From positions 1 through 5,848 of the forward strand of contig JACPMD010000109.1 in the NCBI GenBank assembly GCA_016186235.1: a DNA stretch of 5,848 nt, read 5' to 3'. Source of the DNA: Candidatus Roizmanbacteria bacterium (GTDB taxonomy: Bacteria; Patescibacteriota; Microgenomatia; UBA1406; GWC2-37-13). The translations under genes and the position numbers were made by a program. The notes beneath the pieces are model-generated. The model was not told where the DNA came from. It did not search any database and was given only the letters and a program-made list of their open reading frames with translations. Positions 1-5,848 of this stretch are shown here, piece by piece (the first letter of the stretch is position 1; each line of letters opens with the position of its first letter).

Positions 1-437
1 ACAATCTCAACCAGAGGAACACCGGATCTATTAAAATCAATGAGTGTATCATCTCCTAAGTGAATTAATTTAGCCGTGTCTTCTTCAAGATGCACACGAT
101 GTATTCGAAACTTCTCTAAGGAACCATTTACTGCGATGGGCTGCTCGTACTGAGAAATCTGAAAACCCTTAGGAAGATCAGGATAAAAATAATGTTTGCG
201 GTCAAACTTTGATATGGAGTTAATATTACAGTTCAAAGCCTTTCCAATGAGAACTGTCCATTCAATAGCCTTTTTATTTGGAACTGGAAGTGCTCCAGGT
301 AATCCTAAACATACTGGGCACACATTTACATTTGGATCCTTAGCAAAATATTGCGCTTCACATCGACAAAACATCTTCGACTTCGTCTGAAGTTCTATAT
401 GGATTTCGAGTCCTATTACGGGTATAAAGTTTTTCAT
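1..437 (-). CDS. gatB: Asp/Glu-tRNA amidotransferase subunit B (GatB), 3' end beyond window
   Basis: GatB is the tRNA-binding and kinase-like subunit of GatCAB. It activates the side-chain carboxylate of Glu-tRNA-Gln (or Asp-tRNA-Asn) with ATP and receives ammonia tunnelled from GatA. About 145 residues are visible of a family length near 480; the remainder lies off the left edge. My translation from the ATG at 437 opens [20 protein letters not shown], matching the family start 'VIGLEVHVQL.TKSKMFC'. The zinc-binding cysteines are present as CxC at residues 24 and 26 and CPVC at 40-43. Family blocks [37 protein letters not shown] and [12 protein letters not shown] follow in order. The start is 10 bp after the gatA stop, with only a weak purine stretch (AGAAAG) in front, so translation is probably coupled to gatA. 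Identification is secure; only completeness is unknown. Confidence 0.96.
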   Translation of the reverse strand, partial: MKNFIPVIGLEIHIELQTKSKMFCRCEAQYFAKDPNVNVCPVCLGLPGALPVPNKKAIEWTVLIGKALNCNINSISKFDRKHYFYPDLPKGFQISQYEQPIAVNGSLEKFRIHRVHLEEDTAKLIHLGDDTLIDFNRSGVPLVEI

Positions 438-447
438 AAACTTTCTT

Positions 448-1830
448 TTAAATCTCGGGTTTTGCATTGATTCCTGCTTCTTGTTCATACTGATAACCGA
501 TATTCAAAAGCTTTGCCTCATCAAAATGCTTTCCTATAATCTGAAACCCTATTGGCAATTTATTTTTTGTAAATCCAGCCGGTAGCGCTAATGATGGAAT
601 TCCGGCAAGATTTATAGGCGCAGTAAAAACATCCTCCAAATACGCGGTTAGTGGGTCGTGAGTCTTTTCGCCGATTTTAAAGGGTGGCGTCGGATTCACC
701 GGTCCGATGAGAAAGTCAACTTTCTTGAATGCTTCTGCAAAATCTTTTCGAATCAACGTTCTCATTTTTGTTGCCTTCTTATAATAAGCGTCATAATAAC
801 CGGCAGAAAGCGCAAATGTTCCCAACATAATCCTTCGTTTTGCTTCGGCGCCAAAAAGATCTCTATTGCCTCCATAGCGGATTCCGTCGTACCGCGCGAG
901 ATTAGAACTTGTTTCGCTCGGATTGATTAAGTAGTATGTTGCAATAGCATATTTAGTCATGGGCAGTGAAATAGATATAGCCTTTACTCCAAGTTTCTCA
1001 AAAATTTTTATCGCGCTTTCTACATTCGCTGCCACCTCTTCGTCAACCCCTTCTGTAAAATATTCTTTTGGAACGCCGAGTTTCATGCCTGAGATTTTGT
1101 TATGCAGTCCTTGGGTGTATTTTGGGATTTGTTGAGAACTCGAAGTTGCATCATAAATGTCTCGACCGGCGATAATTTCCAAAACGAGCGCAAGATCCTC
1201 CACGTTTTTTGCCATCGGCCCCACCGTATCGAGCGAGGAGGCAAACGCAATACAGCCGTATCGAGATACTAACCCATAGGTAACTTTTAATCCAGTCACC
1301 GAGCAAAACGAAGCCGGACAGCGAATAGATCCAGCGGTATCTTCGGCGATGCTAAATGTACAAAGATCTGCTACCAGAGCCGCTCCAGATCCTCCGCTTG
1401 AACCTCCCGGCACATATTCGAGATTCCAGGGATTTTTTGTCACGCCAAAGTCAGAGTTTACCGTAGATACGCCGTGTCCCCACGCGTCGCAGTTTGTTTT
1501 GCCGATGAGAACTGCACCAGCGTCTCTAAGTCTTACATATACTGTAGAATCGTACGAAGAAATATGGTGTTCCAGGACTTTTGAAGCTGCGGTTGTTTTT
1601 ATTCCCTTCACGTTGTACGTATCTTTCATGGAAAATGGGATACCAAAAAGTGGCTGGTCCTTTTTTGAGTAATCGATGTTCGGTTTATCAAGTACAGTAA
1701 GATACGCATTTAACATAGGATTTAATTTTTTAATTCTATTTACATAGTACGAGTATAGTTCTTCAGGGCTTATTTTCTTCTCTTGCAGCAATTTTCTCAA
1801 TTCTGTAATCGATTTATAGGAAAGTTCCAT
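448..1830 (-). CDS. gatA: Asp/Glu-tRNA amidotransferase subunit A (GatA)
   Basis: GatA is the glutaminase subunit of GatCAB, an amidase-signature hydrolase that frees ammonia from glutamine for GatB. At 460 residues it is slightly shorter than the usual 480-490. The Ser-cisSer-Lys triad can be placed by motif: Lys69 in GIPFSMKD, cis-Ser144 in [11 protein letters not shown], and nucleophile Ser168 in [10 protein letters not shown]. The spacings of 75 and 24 residues match those I recall for Staphylococcus aureus GatA (79/154/178). Further family blocks are [18 protein letters not shown], the [13 protein letters not shown] substrate region and C-terminal [15 protein letters not shown]. The nucleophile block differs from the common DTGGSIRQPA at two positions. 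The ATG overlaps the gatC stop by one base (TAATG) and has no Shine-Dalgarno sequence, so it probably relies on termination-reinitiation. Confidence 0.96.
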   Translation of the reverse strand: MELSYKSITELRKLLQEKKISPEELYSYYVNRIKKLNPMLNAYLTVLDKPNIDYSKKDQPLFGIPFSMKDTYNVKGIKTTAASKVLEHHISSYDSTVYVRLRDAGAVLIGKTNCDAWGHGVSTVNSDFGVTKNPWNLEYVPGGSSGGSGAALVADLCTFSIAEDTAGSIRCPASFCSVTGLKVTYGLVSRYGCIAFASSLDTVGPMAKNVEDLALVLEIIAGRDIYDATSSSQQIPKYTQGLHNKISGMKLGVPKEYFTEGVDEEVAANVESAIKIFEKLGVKAISISLPMTKYAIATYYLINPSETSSNLARYDGIRYGGNRDLFGAEAKRRIMLGTFALSAGYYDAYYKKATKMRTLIRKDFAEAFKKVDFLIGPVNPTPPFKIGEKTHDPLTAYLEDVFTAPINLAGIPSLALPAGFTKNKLPIGFQIIGKHFDEAKLLNIGYQYEQEAGINAKPEI

Positions 1831-2123
1831 TAGAGTATTCGCTTGACTAAAAAATAATTTTTTCCATTCTTATTTACGATTTTGAGGTGCTTCAGCTCTT
1901 TTATCTTTTGTTTATTACTCGCTTCGTCATGACGTGAAACATTCTCGAGTCCTGCTGTGGAAGAAGTCGACGGGATATTCGAAGTATCAACTTCATTGAG
2001 TTGATCAACATATTCAAGAATAGAGGTCAATTGTTTACTGTAGGTATTGAGCTCTCCCCTGCTGAGCTTCAAATTTGCCAACTTTGCGAGGCGTTTTACA
2101 TCTTCTTCAGATATTTTTTTCAT
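1830..2123 (-). CDS. gatC: Asp/Glu-tRNA amidotransferase subunit C (GatC)
   Basis: GatC is the small subunit that wraps around GatA and GatB and stabilises the heterotrimer; it has no catalytic role. Its 97 residues match the family's usual 90-100. The N-terminal helical region (ISEEDVKRLAKLANLKLS, residues 4-21, then QLTSILEYVDQLNEVDTSNI) is the GatC signature, followed by the extended segment TAGLENVSRHDE and a C-terminal tail ending KRIL. The tail looks like the family ending 'F.V.KIL' but is lysine-rich, and the usual proline-containing 'P' box before it is replaced by LKIVNKNGKNYFLV. The ATG lies 2 bp after the asnS stop with no Shine-Dalgarno sequence. The order asnS-gatC-gatA-gatB with these tiny gaps implies one transcript. 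Confidence 0.93.
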   Translation of the reverse strand: MKKISEEDVKRLAKLANLKLSRGELNTYSKQLTSILEYVDQLNEVDTSNIPSTSSTAGLENVSRHDEASNKQKIKELKHLKIVNKNGKNYFLVKRIL

Positions 2124-2125
2124 GA

Positions 2126-3421
2126 TTAAGGCGAAAATCTTTCTAACATTCTGGGGAAAGGAATCGTTTCTCGAACATGAGGCAATTTACATATCCATGC
2201 TACGAGTCGCTCCAGTCCAACTCCAAATCCGCTGTGAGGAACGCTGCCATATTTACGAAGATCTAAGTACCATTCATAGTCCTTCATATCAATTTTCCTT
2301 TTTTTGATCTCGGAAACCAACGTATTATAGTCCCATTCTCTTTCTCCCCCGCCTATCACCTCTCCATATCCCTCTGGCGCCAAAAGATCAGAGGAAAGTG
2401 CATATGTTTCATCTTCTGAGTCTCTTTTTACATAAAAAGCTTTAACATCCGCAGGATAGTGTGTAACAAACACAGGCGTTTTAAAGTGATTCATAAGTAT
2501 GGTTTCGTCATCATTGCCAAAATCGCTCCCCAGTTCAATATCCGAACCTAGCGTATTCAAGAGTTTCACTGCTTCTTTATAGGTCATTCTTGGAAATGGA
2601 GTTTTAAACGATTTTAATGGCGATGCGTCTCTTTCAATAATCTTAAGCTCTTTTTCACACGTACTAAGAACATGTTCTATAACATAATAGATCAGATCTT
2701 CCTCAATTTTAAGAATGCCTTCAAAGTCAACAAAAGCAGCTTCTGCGTCCATCATCCAAAATTCGGTGAGGTGTCTTCGAGTTTTTGATTTTTCGGCACG
2801 TAGCACTGGACCGAAATCATAACATCTTCCCACTGATGCTATACTTGCCTCCAAATACAGCTGTCCTGATTGAGAAAGATATGCTTTTTCCCCGAAATAA
2901 TCAATTTCAAAAAGCGTCGTCGTCCCCTCACATGCAGAGGGTGTAATTATGGGACTATCAACTCTGACAAAGTCATTTTTCTGCAGAAATTCATTTATGC
3001 CACGAATCATTTCATTTCTAATCCGGAGTATTGCCCACTGCCTTTTGCTTCTCAGCCATAGATGCCTATTACTCAAGAGAAAATCAGGCCCATGTTCTTT
3101 TTTCCCAATCGGAAATTCATCTGCAAGCTGAATAATTTTGAGATCTTTTACTGTTAATTCATAGCCGTCCGGAGCTCGCTTATCTTCTCTTAAAAGCCCT
3201 ATTACTTCAACGGAGGATTCGAGGGTTACTTTATCTGCCGCAGCAAAAACCTCTGGGTTAACTTCACTTTTCACAACTGTCGCCTGGATAAATCCGGATC
3301 CATCTCTTACTTGAAGAAAATGAATCGACCCACTCGATCGCTTATTATATATCCAACCTTTTACTATTACCTCCTTGCCAACAAATTTTTCAGAATCTTT
3401 AATAAAAAAAGAAGATTTCAT
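2126..3421 (-). CDS. asnS: Asparaginyl-tRNA synthetase, compact class IIb type
   Basis: This enzyme ligates asparagine to tRNA-Asn in the cytoplasm using ATP. An N-terminal OB-fold anticodon-binding domain spans about residues 1-105 (VIVKGWIYNKRSSGSIHFLQVRDGSG), followed by the class II catalytic core. Motif 2 has Arg208 and Glu210 in FGPVLRAEKSKTRRHLTEFWMMDAE. Motif 3 is GFGVGLERLV at 398-407. ACEGTTTLFEI, YFGEKAYLSQSGQLYLEA and SSDLLAPEGYGEVIGGGEREWDY identify AsnRS rather than AspRS; archaeal AspRS carries 'SFDL..RG.EI.SGAQR' at the last place. At 431 residues it matches the compact Thermus/archaeal-like AsnRS rather than the longer E. coli form of about 466. The ATG is supported by the immediate OB-fold start and by a TATAAT 6 nt upstream. 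It starts 20 bp after the asnB stop and needs the asparagine that AsnB would supply. Confidence 0.94.
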   Translation of the reverse strand: MKSSFFIKDSEKFVGKEVIVKGWIYNKRSSGSIHFLQVRDGSGFIQATVVKSEVNPEVFAAADKVTLESSVEVIGLLREDKRAPDGYELTVKDLKIIQLADEFPIGKKEHGPDFLLSNRHLWLRSKRQWAILRIRNEMIRGINEFLQKNDFVRVDSPIITPSACEGTTTLFEIDYFGEKAYLSQSGQLYLEASIASVGRCYDFGPVLRAEKSKTRRHLTEFWMMDAEAAFVDFEGILKIEEDLIYYVIEHVLSTCEKELKIIERDASPLKSFKTPFPRMTYKEAVKLLNTLGSDIELGSDFGNDDETILMNHFKTPVFVTHYPADVKAFYVKRDSEDETYALSSDLLAPEGYGEVIGGGEREWDYNTLVSEIKKRKIDMKDYEWYLDLRKYGSVPHSGFGVGLERLVAWICKLPHVRETIPFPRMLERFSP

Positions 3422-3427
3422 GCTGAA

Positions 3428-3433
3428 ATTATA
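3428..3433 (-). promoter_or_regulatory. Candidate -10 box (TATAAT) for asnS
   Basis: A perfect TATAAT on the minus strand lies in the 20-bp gap between asnB and asnS, with TTCAGC separating it from the asnS ATG. Transcription starting about 7 nt downstream would begin at the A of the ATG and give a leaderless mRNA, consistent with the missing Shine-Dalgarno sequence. I found no good -35 hexamer at 16-18 bp (TTAGTT-like only). In AT-rich DNA the hexamer may be chance. Confidence 0.4.
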
Positions 3434-3441
3434 CCCTATTC

Positions 3442-5848
3442 TTATTCAAAAACTAAGACCACTGGAGTCTGTTCATCCGCTTGACCCATTGGATTATCAG
3501 AAAATATTTTTTCGATAAGATTGTTTGAGAGACTCGTCGAATTGCCCAAAACTTTTTGGCCTAAATCATTCGCATCTATGATTACAGTACCTAAGAAATA
3601 GTCTTTTGGGATTTGTGAGCTTGACAATATTTTTTCTCGCATTTGTTCGGCTATCTTCTCTGGATTCTTTGGCCCTAATTTTGCTGATACGTTTGAAGGA
3701 TACAGAGAATATTCTGTCGGTCCATCAATCGAAGCAACTTCTCTTCCAGCAATCTTATAAAATATGCCTTTCAATCCAATGGGCTTTGTTAAAAAAGCCA
3801 TAATTGACGCAAGTAAAATTTTTCCTAAGCCCACTTCTTCTATAGCAAGCTGCATCGTCCATGGGCTACCAAGGCCTATCCCATAGGGAGTTTTGCTGAC
3901 AAACTTTGAAAGTAACGTCGCTAAAAAACTTGGCTTGATATCCCAAATAAAATACGACCTGCCTTGCGTAATGGCGACTATTTTTTCGGAAATCACAATA
4001 AAGAATCTTTTAGTATTCATCTCGTTCCCCAATGTCTGTACGGCTGGGATTAGATGTCTTCTCACTTTTTCTTCAATGCTATCTCCTTTTTGAAACAGTT
4101 CTGTTCTGATGGGGTATCTTCTATATTCCTTCTTTTCTACTTTTATAATTAATTTTTTTCCCTCATTCGGCTCTCCTAACTTTCTAGAACGTAAAGCCTT
4201 TGACGTACTGGCAGATTTTTTATCAAAAAATACTCTCATCCACATCTCAAGATTCAAAAGCCTCCAGAAAATCATTGTATCTTCGACTTTTCCCTCTATA
4301 AACTCTTGAAATGCTTTCAATACTTCCTGCTGGTTGAAGTACTTTCGTTTTGCAAATGACTCGCTTAAAAAAATGGAATAAATCTTATTTTTCATCCGCA
4401 TGAACCACTCGTATTCTGGTGTTGTAAATCCAATTTTATCTCTCCGTTCAAGAATAGTGACTGGAAGCAAATCTTTAATAGCTTCTCGAAGAATATATTT
4501 ATTCCATCCATTTTTAATAATTGCTTCGTCTGGCAAACTAAAAAGATACTGAAGGAGAGTAAAATCTAAAAAGGGCACTCTGCCCTCGATAGAGAATCGC
4601 ATGCTGTTTTTATCTTCATAACGAAGAAGTGACTGGAGACTGTTACGAAATATGTCTTCAACTAATCGTTTCTTAAGATTATCACGGGTTATGATAAACG
4701 ATTCGGTTTTAAATTTCGCATTGAATTTGTTGTGTAAAAGATTCTCCGAATTAATATTTTTTTTAATTCCAGTAATGAGCAGCAATTTTTGTAGGAAGTA
4801 TTTACCAATCACATCTCGAGAAGACCATAGTTCCCTAATGAGTTTGCTATAATACTTTTCTTTTTTAAGCTGTCTCAAATAAACAAAATAGTAAGGCAGG
4901 TATCCTGCCATCATCTCATCCGATCCCTGTCCGTCTAACACAACTGTTACGTGTTTATGGGCTTCCTCCATTACTTTATACTGTGCGTATGGCCCAGTAC
5001 TAATAGTCGGCTCTTCCTGTGTTTTTACAAACTCTTCGAGTTCCTTGAAGAATTCTTCAGGTTTTGGATTGACTTTGTGACTTTTAACTTTTATTTTTTG
5101 AATAACCGCGTCGACATATTTCTCCTCATCGTTCGATCCTCCAGGAAACACAGCCGAAAAAGTATCTTGAATTTTCCCAACAGATTTTGCTTCTGAAACG
5201 CGCTCATAAAGAAGTTTATTTATTACAGAGACTACCGTCGAGGAGTCGAGTCCTCCAGACAAACACGTTCCAACTGGAACTTCGGATATTAACCTCAGTT
5301 TTACTGCCTCAATGATTCTTTTTCTAAATGCAGTAATTTCATTATCAGTTATAGTTCGAGCACGTTCACTTTGTTCAGTGTGAACGTGTCGAGAACTTTC
5401 TTTTAACTCTTCTTCCAACTCCGTAAATTTTTTTATTTGCACTTTGTCTTTTTGTATTAGCGCTATCTCTCCTGGCATCAATCGTTGTATACCTCCAAAG
5501 AAGGTTTCTTTTTGATCGTCGTGAATGCGAAACTTAAGATACCGGTAAATGATTCGATCATTTGGCTTTTTTTGTACTAAGCCAGAATTGATGATCGGTC
5601 TAATTTCCGAGGAAAATATCAAACGCTTACCGATTAGGGCGTAATAGAGAGGTTTTATGCCGAAATGATCTCTCGTTAATATCAACTTTTCTTTTCTCGT
5701 ATCATACAACGCGACGGCAAACATACCATTAAATCGATCAAAACAGTTGTCCCCCCACTCTTCGTATCCATGTACAATCACCTCTGTATCTGAGAGCGTC
5801 TTAAACTGATGCTTTTTCTTCTCTAACAAGATTCTTAGCTCTCTGTAA
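3442..5848 (-). CDS. asnB: Asparagine synthetase B fused to a CofE-like ligase domain, 5' end beyond window
   Basis: Glutamine-hydrolysing asparagine synthetase converts aspartate, glutamine and ATP to asparagine. The frame is open to the right edge, so the true start, including catalytic Cys2, is off-window; the TTG at 5829 is internal because family residues (YRELRI) precede it. Of 801 visible residues, about 1-130 are the class II glutaminase domain (SDTEVIVHGYEEWG, FGIKPLYY at 62-69). A charged linker follows, then the synthetase domain: ATP pyrophosphatase motif SGGLDSS at 197-203, LDGQGSDE at 304-311, and SMRFSIEGRVPFLD from 415. Residues about 561-801 are a CofE-like domain (F420-0:gamma-glutamyl ligase family) with SEKIVAITQGR, GIGLGSPW at 656-663, DGPTEYSLYPSN from 708, IIDANDLG near 758 and NPMGQADEQTP from 785. 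The role of CofE-like proteins in such bacteria is unknown to me. The domain join is suspicious (see 4153-4177). AsnB is secure and the CofE-like call is good by motif, but true F420 activity is doubtful. Confidence 0.92.
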   Translation of the reverse strand, partial: YRELRILLEKKKHQFKTLSDTEVIVHGYEEWGDNCFDRFNGMFAVALYDTRKEKLILTRDHFGIKPLYYALIGKRLIFSSEIRPIINSGLVQKKPNDRIIYRYLKFRIHDDQKETFFGGIQRLMPGEIALIQKDKVQIKKFTELEEELKESSRHVHTEQSERARTITDNEITAFRKRIIEAVKLRLISEVPVGTCLSGGLDSSTVVSVINKLLYERVSEAKSVGKIQDTFSAVFPGGSNDEEKYVDAVIQKIKVKSHKVNPKPEEFFKELEEFVKTQEEPTISTGPYAQYKVMEEAHKHVTVVLDGQGSDEMMAGYLPYYFVYLRQLKKEKYYSKLIRELWSSRDVIGKYFLQKLLLITGIKKNINSENLLHNKFNAKFKTESFIITRDNLKKRLVEDIFRNSLQSLLRYEDKNSMRFSIEGRVPFLDFTLLQYLFSLPDEAIIKNGWNKYILREAIKDLLPVTILERRDKIGFTTPEYEWFMRMKNKIYSIFLSESFAKRKYFNQQEVLKAFQEFIEGKVEDTMIFWRLLNLEMWMRVFFDKKSASTSKALRSRKLGEPNEGKKLIIKVEKKEYRRYPIRTELFQKGDSIEEKVRRHLIPAVQTLGNEMNTKRFFIVISEKIVAITQGRSYFIWDIKPSFLATLLSKFVSKTPYGIGLGSPWTMQLAIEEVGLGKILLASIMAFLTKPIGLKGIFYKIAGREVASIDGPTEYSLYPSNVSAKLGPKNPEKIAEQMREKILSSSQIPKDYFLGTVIIDANDLGQKVLGNSTSLSNNLIEKIFSDNPMGQADEQTPVVLVFE
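4153..4159 (-). other. A7 homopolymer, possible indel or frameshift site at the domain junction
   Basis: There are seven consecutive T on the plus strand, read as A7 in the mRNA. With A7 the asnB frame runs on into the CofE-like domain. With A8 the upstream ATG would read MREKKLIIKV and continue through the whole CofE-like domain, while AsnB would end at a TAG about ten codons after the run. In the ATG frame the site reads A AAA AAT followed directly by TAA. That is an X XXY YYZ slippery heptamer at which a -1 shift would also enter the CofE-like frame. Confidence 0.55.
4164..4177 (-). promoter_or_regulatory. Shine-Dalgarno plus out-of-frame ATG at the AsnB/CofE-like junction
   Basis: On the minus strand, AGGAG (4177-4173) is followed after 6 nt by ATG (4166-4164). 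It is the only strong Shine-Dalgarno/start pairing I found in this window; the starts of asnS, gatC, gatA and gatB lack one. The ATG is not in the asnB frame and reads only five codons (MREKN) before TAA. It sits exactly where a free-standing CofE-like protein would begin. It may be a vestigial or active start. By chance, AGGAG could also arise from the Leu-Gly-Glu codons it overlaps. Confidence 0.5.
5361..5388. repeat. Inverted repeat in the asnB interdomain linker
   Basis: CACGTTCAC (5361-5369) and GTGAACGTG (5380-5388) form a perfect 9-bp inverted repeat around a 10-nt loop. TCGA-containing flanks on both sides extend the symmetry imperfectly, with small bulges. It lies inside asnB and encodes part of the linker (around SRHVHTEQSERAR) between the glutaminase and synthetase domains. 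It is not a terminator, since no U-tract follows. Confidence 0.7.

Noticed and set aside
2126..3421. Aspartyl-tRNA synthetase identity
   Set aside because: The LLAPEGYGEVIGGGERE and ACEGTTTLF blocks are AsnRS-type; the AspRS-specific 'SGAQR' type block is absent.
3422..3441. Terminator between asnB and asnS
   Set aside because: The gap is only 20 bp, with no GC-rich stem and no U-tract; it instead holds the TATAAT.
4757..4764. A8 run inside asnB as a second frameshift site
   Set aside because: The frame and AsnB homology continue smoothly on both sides, and no start or stop signal is associated with it.
196..5196. Plus-strand open frames (for example 196-390, 658-930, 1349-1672, 2047-2307, 4951-5196)
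   Set aside because: All lie antisense within well-supported minus-strand genes and show no recognisable domain or ribosome binding context.
5829..5829. TTG at 5829 as the start of asnB
   Set aside because: The frame stays open to the window edge and the preceding codons read YRELRI, which belongs to the conserved AsnB block 'Y.N..ELR..LE'. The start is off-window.
1..5848. UGA recoding as in Gracilibacteria/SR1
   Set aside because: No gene here contains an in-frame UGA, all visible stops are TAA, and conserved glycines are encoded by GGN.
1..5848. CRISPR arrays, tRNA genes, insertion sequences, riboswitches
   Set aside because: Coding DNA fills nearly the whole window; I saw no spaced direct repeats, cloverleaf, transposase motif or leader long enough to hold a riboswitch.

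Overview
The window holds five co-directional genes on the minus strand, packed with almost no intergenic DNA. In transcription order (right to left) they are: asnB, an asparagine synthetase whose 5' end lies off the right edge and which carries a C-terminal F420-0:gamma-glutamyl-ligase-like (CofE-like) domain; asnS, asparaginyl-tRNA synthetase; gatC; gatA; and gatB, which runs off the left edge. Gaps are 20 bp (asnB-asnS), 2 bp (asnS-gatC), a 1-bp overlap (gatC-gatA) and 10 bp (gatA-gatB). I see no RNA gene, mobile element or CRISPR array, and the plus strand has no credible gene.

The organism is probably a bacterium of the candidate phyla radiation (Patescibacteria). The clues are AT-rich coding DNA, tight packing, a compact Thermus/archaeal-like AsnRS, weak or absent Shine-Dalgarno sequences at the visible starts, and a CofE-like domain of a type I recall from many such genomes. 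This is inference from family resemblance. All four visible stop codons are TAA and no gene needs UGA read as an amino acid.

The genes form a coherent amide-nitrogen unit. AsnB would make asparagine from aspartate with glutamine as nitrogen donor. AsnRS would charge tRNA-Asn directly. GatCAB would amidate misacylated tRNA, most likely Glu-tRNA-Gln, because a dedicated AsnRS makes the Asp-tRNA-Asn route unnecessary.

The most interesting spot is the join between AsnB and the CofE-like domain (about 4153-4177). At the point where a free-standing CofE-like protein would begin, there is an out-of-frame ATG preceded by the only good Shine-Dalgarno sequence in the window (AGGAG, 6-nt spacing). A run of seven A residues follows at once. 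One extra A would put that ATG in frame with the whole CofE-like domain and end AsnB about 14 codons past the ATG. The fusion may therefore be real, a recent one-base gene fusion, a homopolymer sequencing error, or a frameshift or slippage site yielding both forms. A perfect TATAAT placed 6 nt before the asnS ATG suggests an internal, possibly leaderless, promoter.
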